Under the pieces are notes generated by a model that was not told the DNA's origin, made no database searches, and saw only the letters and a list, made by a program, of their open reading frames with translations. The position numbers and the translations under genes are program-made. A stretch of 51,051 bases of DNA, from the NCBI GenBank assembly GCA_035359995.1, contig DAORZT010000012.1, positions 1 through 51,051 on the forward strand. The letters are read 5' to 3'. Below are positions 9,301 through 17,158 of this stretch, in pieces (within the stretch, counting starts at the first letter, position 1; the number at the start of each line of letters is the position of its first letter). The stretch is from JAKPCT01 sp029553165 (lineage in GTDB: Bacteria > Bacillota > UBA4882 > UBA8346).

Positions 9301-11825
9301 GGTTTACCTGCTTGATCCAGGACTACATACTTTAACCGATATGGTTTATTAAGCTCACAGTAATAGTCCGAAAGTGCTTTCAATCCGATATATCGTTCAT
9401 AGGGATGCAGGTCAGCTACTTTAAAGCTGCTAACCGCACGTCCGCCATCCTCGATTACCGTTCCCTGAAAAACAGCTCTCAACTTGGCGGGAGGGGTCAA
9501 ACCTTTCGGAAATGTATAACTATAGGTAGCAACCCCATTATTATCTAATTTTCCCTCGCCTAACTCTTGTTCCTTGACACTGAATGACTGACTTGGATCT
9601 CCAAAAGTGTATGATGTATAACCTGCTGCTGTAAAAGGAGCCGGCTCAAGGGTCAGCTTAAGTTCCGTCCTTCGGCCGGCAGCGGGAGGCCCAAACAGAT
9701 TGATCCCTTCCACTTTAATATTGGCAACATCACCGACACGGTACTCTTTCCGTTCGAGATGCGTTGTTACTTTGATCCGTTCCGGCATAAAGTCTTCAAC
9801 ACTGAAAGAAGTACTGCCAACCGGCTCCTCAGCAACCAATAACCGGGTCTGATATTTACCGGTCTGCGCATATTCGGGAATAGCAATCGCAAACTCCGCC
9901 GCTCCGCGATTAGCGGTGTTACTCAATAACTCTTTGAAGATCTGGCCATCAGGCTGGCGAATCTCCAGCTTGACTGGGAATTCCGGAGGTATTGCTGCAT
10001 TATTGCCCCGGACGATGGCAACTAAGTTACCTTGATCTCCTGGCCGGAAAATATCCCGATCTAAATACAGGAAAGCCTCATAACCATCAACCAGATGCTG
10101 TCTCCCCCGAACATCAAAGTCGGTAGTTGCGATCCGGCTGCTGGGAAAATGAACAAAAGCAAAATCATCTCCCTGTTCCGCCAGGATGATAAATGGTTCA
10201 AAACCGGCCGTTACTTTTTTAATGTTTTTAAAACGCGCAATCCCTTGGCTATCAGTATACTCTTGCGCCAAGGTTTGATTGTTACGGCTTATCAGAGTTA
10301 CTTTAGTCTTTTCTTTAGCAGCTAAGGTGTCCAGTGAGTTAATCCAGACTGTCAACTCATTATCAGCCATTTTGCTGACAATTCCCAAATCGGTGATAAT
10401 CACATACTTAGTATCCTGCAACCAGCGATAATCATCGTTGTAAACAACAACCTGCAAGATACCCCGAAAATGATCGCCAAGATATTCTTTAAGATTAATT
10501 GGCGTTGTAACCATTTCATTTTTCGGACTATCAATATTGATAATCGTTGATTTGGCAACCCGCCCCAGACTTTTAATCTCACTGGTATAACAATAACCTT
10601 CATAATTTAAATTATTGAGGTACGGAACGATATTATTGGCATAAATCTGACTGACCTCAATATTAATCCGTTCAACATTAACTGTTTCTAACCCTAAGTT
10701 GAGATTACCCTTACTTGATAAATAACGTCCCGGAGTATTAAATTTGAGGCTTGGTTCCAAATCCTCAAAAGCAACGGTGGCTGAATAATCCCTTGACAAA
10801 GGATAGCCATTGAGTGCTCCCAACCCCGCACGGATCATGAGATTAAAACTTTCACCAGGACCAAATTTATTACTTTTAATATAGATATAATCGCCATCAA
10901 CTTCAGCCTGAAATGGAACGGCCGGTTTTAACTTAATAAATTCATTAATTGACTTAGCATCAACCGTCTCGGAACAACGTACTGCAATCCAACATTTTGA
11001 TTCATCATTTTTAGGTGAAGCTTCGACAATCTCAAGTCGTTTTTTGGCGCCAAGAACCGAATCAATTTTATAATCTGATTCCATCCCCAACTCGCCATCA
11101 ATACAACGCAATCCTTTGGTAATAATTAGTTCAATCTTTTTATCTTGAGCTGCAAGCTGCAGTATTTCACTGGTGAGATTAAAGACCTTGCTGTTATCGG
11201 TGCTATTTAAATTAAAAGCAATATCCTTTTTACTACCGGCAAAACGTAATACCAGAGATTTTTCCAATTCTGCTGCCGCAACCGGATAATTGAATTGGAT
11301 TCGTGATTGTAATACCAGTCCCCGCTGTTGTCCTCCCGGGTACTGAAAACTGATATTAGCCTCTTCAACCTGGAAACGTTGCGTCTTAAACTTGACAATG
11401 CGATCGCCGGTTAAAAACCGATCCTTTACTTTGACGATATTGGAGTTGATTTCAGCCGTATATTGGGTTGCCGGCCTAAAAGTTGCTTCGGGCAAGAAAC
11501 GCAGCTCCCGTTTTGAGATCCAGCGAAACCGCCCTGGGATCGACGGTTTAAACTTCACCAACTCCCGATCAATATTAATACCAACATCGTTTTGTTCCAC
11601 GACATCGGCCGAGAAGATGAAGTTTAAATTGGTTTTGACACTTATTTCTCCTGAAGGTTCGATTGTAACCAATTTGATTCCCCGATCAGAGATTGAACTG
11701 ACCGTTGCATAGATTATGAAAACTAATAAAAACGCTCCTAAGCTCAAGGCTAACGTCTTTTTATTGATTACTCTTTTTAAACTTTTTATATTATGTAACT
11801 CTGGTACATCCTTAACCTCACCCAT
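6387..11825 (-). CDS. yfhM: Bacterial alpha-2-macroglobulin with intact thioester motif
   Basis: Very large protein (1812 residues) built from repeated macroglobulin (MG) domains. One membrane helix near residues 24-45 anchors it; there is no lipobox cysteine, unlike the lipoprotein form of E. coli YfhM. The thioester motif CVEQ is at C1361-Q1364 within YPHGCVEQTTSKLFP, so the covalent protease-trapping chemistry should be possible. The alpha-helical thioester domain follows (WPGETYSNEWSS, TQENAFALMALGKI), then a C-terminal receptor-like beta domain. A bait region is expected between the MG6 and thioester parts but cannot be pinned by eye; the lysine/arginine-rich stretch around residues 1110-1150 is a candidate. 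Start ATG has GGAGG seven bases upstream. It is the first gene of a unit with pbpC. Confidence 0.94.
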   Translation of the reverse strand: MGEVKDVPELHNIKSLKRVINKKTLALSLGAFLLVFIIYATVSSISDRGIKLVTIEPSGEISVKTNLNFIFSADVVEQNDVGINIDRELVKFKPSIPGRFRWISKRELRFLPEATFRPATQYTAEINSNIVKVKDRFLTGDRIVKFKTQRFQVEEANISFQYPGGQQRGLVLQSRIQFNYPVAAAELEKSLVLRFAGSKKDIAFNLNSTDNSKVFNLTSEILQLAAQDKKIELIITKGLRCIDGELGMESDYKIDSVLGAKKRLEIVEASPKNDESKCWIAVRCSETVDAKSINEFIKLKPAVPFQAEVDGDYIYIKSNKFGPGESFNLMIRAGLGALNGYPLSRDYSATVAFEDLEPSLKFNTPGRYLSSKGNLNLGLETVNVERINIEVSQIYANNIVPYLNNLNYEGYCYTSEIKSLGRVAKSTIINIDSPKNEMVTTPINLKEYLGDHFRGILQVVVYNDDYRWLQDTKYVIITDLGIVSKMADNELTVWINSLDTLAAKEKTKVTLISRNNQTLAQEYTDSQGIARFKNIKKVTAGFEPFIILAEQGDDFAFVHFPSSRIATTDFDVRGRQHLVDGYEAFLYLDRDIFRPGDQGNLVAIVRGNNAAIPPEFPVKLEIRQPDGQIFKELLSNTANRGAAEFAIAIPEYAQTGKYQTRLLVAEEPVGSTSFSVEDFMPERIKVTTHLERKEYRVGDVANIKVEGINLFGPPAAGRRTELKLTLEPAPFTAAGYTSYTFGDPSQSFSVKEQELGEGKLDNNGVATYSYTFPKGLTPPAKLRAVFQGTVIEDGGRAVSSFKVADLHPYERYIGLKALSDYYCELNKPYRLKYVVLDQAGKPVANSELVVEVYHITWNTIYRRNSEGNYEYVSEEERTRVYKGSLVANGGEQLFEYVPKEYGQYQIVLKDAQSPSQALIKFYASGWGYNSWAMEEPDKIQLELGKKVYQVGEQAEIQIKAPFSGKALVTVEREKVFDLRIVEFKENTGYLKIPVKEEYKPNVYVSVHLIRSIKSLEKKAPVRAFGTIPLMVDCSNHKLQLELGVANEIRPQRDMEVTVKLNQNTENTYLTLAAVDEGICQLTDYQAPNPLEFFYGKRSLTVNSYDLYGMVLPEVENKGVRSKSAPSGDADADGVRKRNLNPVAVKRVKPVSLWSGLVKVDRNGVAKIKLRVPQFNGTLRLMAVAASGNNFGMAQKKVIVRDPIVISPTLPRFVASNDHFEVPVSVFNGTGKDGEFQIELKLAGPVELISQSRQKLSLKNQEEKQLIYELKAKNSIGKLTCTVQARGNGENCTVIEELSVRPPVPLTTEFSSGGITAKRPLVLDPDNKWLPGTASYELVLAPLPTLKFAGSLQYLLAYPHGCVEQTTSKLFPLLYFDSLAQATNSAVFKGGNANYYISEGIDKLESMQLRDGSFAYWPGETYSNEWSSIYAAHFLVEARKAGFAVSDRVYDRMINYLDSLAKLNDKSAQRLEVRIYALYVLSVAGKAQLSSMAYLKNFRLNELSDYSRAQLAAAYYYLGDRRTARELLPVTFTASAARRQTGGNFNSSVRSDAIILSALADIDPINKAIHKLVTRLSDAAKPGSWGTTQENAFALMALGKIYQKKSEGNYQGEVLVNNKRIATFDSQKPLKITDEQLGKGRVEVKINGNGECYYFFKVSGVPNAVDVREYSNGLVVNREFLDRFGNQVARDQISQGDLLITHLTITTKQDNLEHVAITDLLPAGLEIENPRIASSAKIAWLQDKSITPDYLDLRDDRLIIFKSFEKSGTYHFYYAVRVVTCGDFILPSVKAECMYEPEISSYSSSGQIKVNRY

Positions 11826-11950
11826 GATAAGTCCTCCATCCTTTTTTATACAAACTAGGAAAATTCCGATTATGAATATTTCGTTACAGATCTTTATTTA
11901 CCTTCTCTAAAGCAGATAACCATAAAATAGTAATTTTTTCTTTATAAACT

Positions 11951-11985
11951 AAAAAACTCTCTTAAGACTATAATCTTAAGAGAGT
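11951..11985 (-). terminator. Rho-independent terminator after the CBS gene
   Basis: Perfect 12-bp stem (ACTCTCTTAAGA with TCTTAAGAGAGT), 6-nt loop and a TTTTTT tract when read on the minus strand, 20 bp past the CBS stop codon. It separates this gene from the alpha-2-macroglobulin unit. Confidence 0.9.
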
Positions 11986-12005
11986 ATCGTTTGACAAAAA
12001 TTATG

Positions 12006-12428
12006 TTAACTATTGATTTTCTGCTGTGGTTTTTGCATATTAGCGTAATATTCAATGATCACGCTACGCCGGATAATTCCAATAAAAATACCGTTATCAT
12101 CAACTACCGGAATAAAGTTTTGAACTACTGCCAAAGACAATAAATCCTCGATCTCCGCATCAATCCTTACCGCTTTATCATTCGAACGTCGCGGAATATC
12201 CTTGAGAAATACTTTTTCAGTATCAACAAAACTAAGACTCGGATTTTCCTTCATCATTCTGAGGAGATCACCTTCAGATAAAGTGCCTACGTATCTACCA
12301 TGTTCATCGATGATTGGCACTGCAGTATAACCATGGTGGTCCATCTTTTCTAAGGCTTGACGCATCGTAGATTTGAGTTTAAGATAAACAACTTCCTTCT
12401 TGGGCAATAAAAAAAAGGCAATATTCAT
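12006..12428 (-). CDS. CBS-domain pair protein
   Basis: Product of 140 residues consisting essentially of two CBS motifs (about 12-70 and 75-130) that form one Bateman module. Typical pieces are TMRQALEKMDHHGYTAVPI, GRYVGTLSEGDLL, then NFIPVVDDNG and IGIIRRS. Such stand-alone modules bind adenine nucleotides (AMP, ATP or c-di-AMP) and regulate partner proteins; related small CBS proteins are widespread in clostridia. There is no catalytic or DNA-binding domain, so the partner is unknown. It is a single-gene unit with a strong terminator. I saw no recognisable ribosome site for the annotated ATG at 12428; the homology supports a start at or near it. Confidence 0.85.
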   Translation of the reverse strand: MNIAFFLLPKKEVVYLKLKSTMRQALEKMDHHGYTAVPIIDEHGRYVGTLSEGDLLRMMKENPSLSFVDTEKVFLKDIPRRSNDKAVRIDAEIEDLLSLAVVQNFIPVVDDNGIFIGIIRRSVIIEYYANMQKPQQKINS

Positions 12429-12562
12429 GAAATTACAATTATCCCCCTAAAATATATTAGCGATCTGAAATTTACCTTTTTGATAATTAATTAAATTACG
12501 ACAATGACGATACTAATAACGTTTTTTGCGACAGTTAAGTTCCCTAATAATAATATATTTTA

Positions 12563-13053
12563 TTATTTATTGATCGATTTTAGCTCCTCCCATTCAGTAA
12601 ATATTTTCTTATGAACTTCTTCGGCTAAAATGTGTTTAAAATTAACCCCTTCAATATTACTATTTTGAAAAAATTCATCTTCATCGGCAATGTACTTGGC
12701 TATTAATTTACTGATCTTAGGATTATAAGAATAATAATTGATACCGTCTTTAATAATTTTCCAAGGTAACATAAACTCTCTCTGTTCCCTTGAGTACAAC
12801 TCAAAAAGTTTCAGTTTACCACTATAAATTCCAATCGAAATTGCTGCCTTGGGCTCTAAAGCAGTATAGTACCAACCCTGATAATACTTGGATAATGCTT
12901 CTTGAACAAGATTTAAATTCTTAAAAGAATTAAGGTAAAGCTCTGTTTGATTTTCATTCCAGTTGGATTTCATTTGACTGGCTAATGCCAGGTTGGCATT
13001 CTGTTCCAACCAGTTTTGATCAATCCCAAAATTTAAAAGATTATAATCCTTAC
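12563..13053 (-). CDS. Hypothetical protein, 5' end lost in assembly gap
   Basis: The reading frame has no stop from its end at 12563 to the edge of the N run, so the first TTG at 13009 is probably not the start and the gene is truncated by the gap (at least about 162 residues seen). I do not recognise it. The visible part is acidic and Lys/Asn-rich, soluble-looking, with several aromatic residues (YYQGWYYTALEPKAA) and an Asp/Glu-rich C-terminal half (ADEDEFF). No signal peptide or membrane segment is visible, but the N-terminus is missing. It diverges from the DUF2007 gene, so their shared promoter region and this gene's start are in the gap. Confidence 0.6.
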
Positions 13054-13153
13054 NNNNNNNNNNNNNNNNNNNNNNNNNNNNNNNNNNNNNNNNNNNNNNN
13101 NNNNNNNNNNNNNNNNNNNNNNNNNNNNNNNNNNNNNNNNNNNNNNNNNNNNN
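13054..13153. other. Assembly gap (100 N)
   Basis: Exactly 100 N between two divergent genes. It removes the start of the minus-strand gene and any promoter of the plus-strand gene. Confidence 0.99.
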
Positions 13154-13164
13154 AGGAGTAAATC

Positions 13165-13509
13165 ATGCTGCGTTTTAAGAAAAATCTTAAGTTGAACACC
13201 CAAAAATTACACTTCTCAAAGAATTCATCAGAGTCAAATAAAGCAGAACCATTTATCAATATCTTCTCAACCTATAATCAAGCAGAAATAGCTCTAATTA
13301 AGTCCATATTTGATAATGAAGCACTCACTTATTATATTCAAGATGAAAACTTGAGCCAACTGTACGGCGCCATTCCAGCTCGAATAATGGTCAAAAAAGA
13401 TCAAGCAGATTTTGCGATTCAATTAATCAAGAAGCTTTCTGAAACTACAACAGACAGCGACGATGTATTATTTGATCCTGTTCCGGATGAAAACCTGGAA
13501 AATAATTGA
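13165..13509 (+). CDS. DUF2007-type putative signal-transducing protein
   Basis: Product of 114 residues. The central part (about 28-90) fits the DUF2007 fold, a small ACT-like alpha/beta domain: INIFSTYNQAEIALIKSIF (28-46), then DNEALTYYIQDENLSQ, a short loop, and PARIMVKKDQADFAIQLI. Family members are described as putative signal-transducing or PII-like proteins, with no proven substrate. The N-terminus is basic and polar, the C-terminus acidic (DSDDVLFDPVPDENLENN). No membrane segment. AGGAG lies six bases before the ATG and immediately follows the gap. It ends four bases before the stop of a convergent gene; a weak inverted repeat (TTATCTC with GAGATAA) overlaps that junction. Confidence 0.75.
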   Translation: MLRFKKNLKLNTQKLHFSKNSSESNKAEPFINIFSTYNQAEIALIKSIFDNEALTYYIQDENLSQLYGAIPARIMVKKDQADFAIQLIKKLSETTTDSDDVLFDPVPDENLENN

Positions 13510-13513
13510 AACT

Positions 13514-14089
13514 TTATCTCAAATCAATAATCAAGCGGAGATAATAATTTCCACTATGGTTTACAAATACCGCCATTGAACCGGTCATCATTTCACCGTT
13601 CGCTTCCGCTTCAGTCAGGATCATATACTGTCCATCCATATCAACTACCGTCGGTGTATAACTGCGAACCCGGTTACTGGTAAACTCCATGACCTTTTGT
13701 GCAAAGGAACGGATACTCTGAATTGAACTCTCGTTTAAATGAAGGCCAGAGATTCGTTCCTTCAAATAGTTCAAGGATCGACCCCTAACAAACCCTCCAA
13801 ACAAATACTTCAAATCAAAGGCCAGTCCATTGGGAGCAGGAATTTGAAGATCTACAGGAATTGAAGTTGCTCGAAAAAGCAAATCTTGATCGCGGTTATT
13901 ATTATGACTCCGAACTAAAAGAAGCCCGTTGGGTGCGATGATTTGTCGTAATTGATCAACACTATCATTGCGCAAAGCTAGCCAAAATGAATCAATCACC
14001 GCATTACTGTCGCTTGAAAAAACCGGTATTGATGCTAATAAAACCACGAGCAGGGCTAAAATGATCCTGACTGAATAATTCTTCTTCAT
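13514..14089 (-). CDS. Hypothetical secreted protein
   Basis: Product of 191 residues with a clear signal peptide: MKKNYSVRI, a hydrophobic core to about residue 20 and a likely cleavage near FSSDSNA. The mature part looks globular and NTF2- or SnoaL-like in feel (a helix with FWLALRNDSVDQLRQII, later strands and VVDMDGQYMIL, then a terminal YYLRLIIDL strand), but I cannot assign a family. The longer frame from 14143 adds 18 residues without a ribosome site; AGGTGG sits five bases before the ATG at 14089. Its promoter region is shared with the divergent tandem-repeat gene. It is more GC-balanced than that neighbour. Confidence 0.65.
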   Translation of the reverse strand: MKKNYSVRIILALLVVLLASIPVFSSDSNAVIDSFWLALRNDSVDQLRQIIAPNGLLLVRSHNNNRDQDLLFRATSIPVDLQIPAPNGLAFDLKYLFGGFVRGRSLNYLKERISGLHLNESSIQSIRSFAQKVMEFTSNRVRSYTPTVVDMDGQYMILTEAEANGEMMTGSMAVFVNHSGNYYLRLIIDLR

Positions 14090-14168
14090 CGAATCCACCT
14101 CAAAGGTTAGACGTAAGTATCGCTTAAAATGTTCCAACATCACTCTTACTGTTTCTCATTTGAAGATA

Positions 14169-14197
14169 TTGCCATTAAAAATTGGTTGTGTTAAAAT
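14169..14197 (+). promoter_or_regulatory. Sigma-70-type promoter of the tandem-repeat gene
   Basis: TTGCCA (14169-14174), 17-bp spacer, TAAAAT (14192-14197), 37 bp before the ATG at 14235 that has AGGAG upstream. This supports 14235, not 14160, as the start. Confidence 0.6.
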
Positions 14198-14234
14198 AAC
14201 TAGCAATATATCGAATAAGAGGAGATTAATTAGG

Positions 14235-16041
14235 ATGTTAATAACAACTCTGAACAATTCAAATGAAATCTATAGACAGGAAATGAATTTAGCAAAAAGA
14301 ATTGAAAAAATGGTTAATCAAGCTATCAAAGATGGAAAAACTATTGCTACAAAAGAAGAAGATGGCTTGATGTATCAATCAGTATTACTTGGTAATGATA
14401 CATATGCACTTCAGGTAGACGATCCAGATAATACACATATTGAAGTTTATATCTTTTCAAGTACTCAAATTCCAGACGAATCCTTTCTTAAAAATAACAT
14501 TATCCAAACAAGTACACTCAACTTTATCAATAGTGATATTAGTTGCTACTGTTCTTATCATAAATTTTATGAAGAAGAAATTTATAGTTGGAATTATCGA
14601 ATTAATAACAACGGACAACCAGAATTTTTCTCTCCTTTTGGTAGGCCTTTTGAAACATCAACTGTTGATAATGATATAAAACTAATATATGCTGCCAACA
14701 TTCTTGTTACGGATCAATCCGGTAATAAATTTCTTCGGAATGGTTATTGGGAAATAGTTGATAGAAGTGAGGTAATTGGATCAAACACAGAAAACTTCAT
14801 AGATGATGGATTAACCATTATCTCAAGAGGATGATTTAAACAAACTAGTTAAATCTTATGAAAAAGAATTTGAGAAATTATTTAAAAACCTTAATATTAA
14901 TGATTTCGATAAACCAATTCCCCGGGAGATTAAAACAGAAGCCCCTATTCCAACTATCTATCCCTGTTATCCTAGCGTTCTCGGTAATTACAGCCTTACA
15001 GATCCTAATATAGAGAAACAAAATGATATCTTAAAAACAACCCAAGAATTTTTAAATTTGAATGAAATTTACGAACAAGAACTTCGATTAGCAGAGACAA
15101 TCCAAGCTGAAGTTAATCAAGCTCTCAACCAGGGAAAAATTGTTGGTATATATAAAATAGAAAACGAAAATTATATACTCGATTTTAAATCAGTATCGCT
15201 TGATAATGATAAATATGCGCTTTTAATAAATGATTCCGTTAATCAAAGAATTGCAGGTATTGTCTTTAAAAGTTCTCAAATTCCCGACTCCCAGTATCTT
15301 GAAAAAAACCTTTATTTCAGTAATTATCTGGACAGTTATACCTTAAATCTCAATAAAGAAAATTATTGTTATTATTATTATGATCATCATTATCACAGTA
15401 ATAAACAAAATATAGCTTATTGTACCTATGCGATTATTTCTAATGGAAAAGAAGGAAAATTCTGTCCTTATGGGAGGCCTTCGGAGACATTAGATTCAAA
15501 AGAAGTTTTTTATCACAAAAATACCTTTTTCAAAGATCAATCCGGTAATCAATATTTTCTCCCAATTTATATTGAAAGATCTGTTGGAGATTATAATGAG
15601 CATTATCTAGTAGGAGAAAACAAATTAATCAGTTCTGAATTAACTCCAATCCAAGCTCAAGCAGGCGAATTAAATAAAGCAATTGAATTTTATAATAAAG
15701 AATTTAATCATTTACTCGAAGAATTTGAACCAAATTTTGCAAAGCCAATCACCCCTAAGTTTGAAATTGCTGCTACATCTATTTATCCTTCTTATCCTAG
15801 TGACCACAGTAATTCTGTCAGCCTTACAGATGCTATTAAAGAATTGCATCAGGTAAAGGAAGTAAATACAAAATTAGCGAATCAAAACGATTCCTTAAAA
15901 AAAATTATTACTGAACTTATGGCTGATCCGGAGCTTAATAAAAAAGTGCTAGAGGCCTTGATTAAAGCAAAAAATATAAACAAGCAAAAGAACGAAGAAA
16001 AGGAAAAACCAGATGATCGTCGCGGAGGAAACTCTTTATAA
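14235..16041 (+). pseudogene. Tandem-duplicated hypothetical gene split by a +1 frameshift
   Basis: Two reading frames, 14235-14834 and an open one from about 14815 to 16041, belong to one gene. The first gives 199 residues of repeat copy 1; the missing end of that copy (LNKLVKSYEKEFEKLF..., then TIYPCYPS and SLTD) is in the second frame, which runs without a stop into copy 2 (about 14990-15850). Copies share NEIYxQE, KYALL/TYALQ, SSTQIPD/SSQIPD, PxGRPxET, DQSGN and IYPxYPS blocks. The second frame has no ribosome site at its first TTG (15058). The shift lies between 14812 (stop in frame 2) and 14832 (stop in frame 1). Without it the product would be about 602 residues, ending in a charged coiled coil (about 15830-16000). 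No known family; no signal peptide or membrane helix. Either a real mutation, a sequencing error or, less likely, programmed shifting. AT-rich. Confidence 0.75.
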
Positions 16042-16079
16042 GGTTTATTATTTAACTTCTTAGCTCATATCTATGATAC

Positions 16080-16112
16080 AAGCTGTTGCAAAATCTTGGC
16101 AACAGCTTTTTT
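16080..16112 (+). terminator. Rho-independent terminator after the tandem-repeat gene
   Basis: Perfect 10-bp stem (AAGCTGTTGC with GCAACAGCTT), 9-nt loop, then a run of six T on the plus strand, 38 bp past the stop at 16041. Confidence 0.9.
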
Positions 16113-16142
16113 ATTCGCTCAAAGAATTAAAATCAACAGATA

Positions 16143-16182
16143 AAAAAAGGCGTTGCTTTTACTTTGCAACAGCCCTTTTTGG
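16143..16182 (-). terminator. Bidirectional-looking terminator after the NifU-like gene
   Basis: Stem GGGCTGTTGC with GCAACGCC (one bulge), loop of about 9 nt and a TTTTTTT tract on the minus strand; A/T runs on both sides let it act in both directions. It starts five bases past the NifU-like stop. Confidence 0.75.
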
Positions 16183-16186
16183 TTTA

Positions 16187-16405
16187 TTAAACCTGTTCAA
16201 CACTTTTAATTTCCGGAACATGTTGTTTAATGAAACGTTCAATCCCGTTTTTGACGGTCATCGTTGACATCGGACAACCGGAACAGGCTCCTTTCAGTTT
16301 CACTTTAACTACTCCATCAACAACATCCACTAATTCAACATCACCGCCATCAGCCTGTAATGATGGCCTTACCTGCTCAATGAGCTCTGATACTTTTTCT
16401 TTCAT
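16187..16405 (-). CDS. NifU-like C-terminal domain protein (Fe-S scaffold)
   Basis: Product of 72 residues, the typical size of a stand-alone NifU C-terminal (Nfu) domain. The cluster-binding CxxC is C41-C44 in GACSGCPMSTMT; the N-terminal half has LQADGGDVELV, which is diagnostic. Nfu proteins hold and pass on 4Fe-4S or 2Fe-2S clusters in the cytoplasm. GAGGT stands seven bases before the ATG. It is monocistronic, with a possible promoter at 16442-16470 and a terminator directly after the stop; it lies downstream of, and in the same direction as, the V-type ATPase operon, so read-through from atpD cannot be excluded. Confidence 0.93.
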   Translation of the reverse strand: MKEKVSELIEQVRPSLQADGGDVELVDVVDGVVKVKLKGACSGCPMSTMTVKNGIERFIKQHVPEIKSVEQV

Positions 16406-16441
16406 TTGATTACCTCTTTCTTTATTTCTTATCTATTTAGT

Positions 16442-16470
16442 ATTTTAACATAGATTAACCTAACTTTTAA
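16442..16470 (-). promoter_or_regulatory. Possible promoter of the NifU-like gene
   Basis: On the minus strand TTAAAA, a 17-bp spacer and TAAAAT, 37 bp before the start codon. The -35 box is weak. Confidence 0.35.
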
Positions 16471-16487
16471 GAATTTATGTCCAAATG

Positions 16488-17129
16488 TCACCCTGACCAT
16501 TCCGCCGAACGGACAATATCCTTGATCTTCATCAGTCGGGCTAGGTTGCTGCGTTCATTTTCATCTAATTTCATTGAAATATACTTAATCGTTGCCTTCA
16601 GCTGAGGTATCATTACATACTCTAAAGCATTAACCCGGCGTCTGGTCTTTTCAATCTCAGCCGCCAGCAACTCCACTGTCTTTTCAACCTGTGCCAGCTC
16701 AATTAAACTTTTGAGACTATCTGATAAACTGCGGATCGCCTGATCAAGTTCACCGGAAGTTTGCGCAAAACCGTAAGGATAAATCGCTCCGGTAACATCC
16801 TGCTCTTGAAGGTTAAAGACCGGTACTTCAATACTCATCGTGTGTTTAACTTTCGCTGTAATCTCAGCTTTAACTTTTGGAAAAAAGATCGCATTCTCCA
16901 AAGCATCCTTCGACATTATTGCACGAGCCATCATAAATCCCTGCATTGATCCTGATAAATGCGATTCTACTTCCTGCCTTAAGCGCCGGTTTTCTTCCAC
17001 CAGTTTCATAAAGCTCTTCATCAATTCATCAAATTTATCTTTGAGAAGTTTATGACCGCGAATGGCTACCCGAAGGCGTTTCTTCAACCGCAACAGTTCC
17101 ATTCTGGTTGGGTTAACCCGTATTTCCAT
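16488..17129 (-). CDS. atpD: V-type ATP synthase subunit D
   Basis: Product of 213 residues, the usual size. V-type subunit D is the central rotor shaft, a long antiparallel coiled coil inside the A3B3 hexamer. The sequence shows the signature start RVNPTRMELLRLKKRL (residues 3-18), long heptad-rich helices at both ends and the conserved ending block RRRVNALEYVMIPQL at about 158-172. Last gene of the nine-gene operon, 29 bp after atpB. GGGGAG precedes the ATG. No clear terminator is seen between it and the NifU-like gene. Confidence 0.95.
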   Translation of the reverse strand: MEIRVNPTRMELLRLKKRLRVAIRGHKLLKDKFDELMKSFMKLVEENRRLRQEVESHLSGSMQGFMMARAIMSKDALENAIFFPKVKAEITAKVKHTMSIEVPVFNLQEQDVTGAIYPYGFAQTSGELDQAIRSLSDSLKSLIELAQVEKTVELLAAEIEKTRRRVNALEYVMIPQLKATIKYISMKLDENERSNLARLMKIKDIVRSAEWSG

Positions 17130-17158
17130 CCGGCATCTCCCCTGCTAAGTTTTGAATT

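Noticed and set aside
13050..13259. Minus-strand ORF spanning gap 2
   Set aside because: Half of it is N and the rest is antisense to the DUF2007 gene.
15058..16041. Separate gene starting at TTG 15058
   Set aside because: No ribosome site; the frame is open further upstream and continues copy 1 of the repeat, so it is treated as part of one frameshifted gene.
16073..16267. Short plus-strand ORF over the two terminators
   Set aside because: It is composed of terminator hairpins and antisense of the NifU-like gene.
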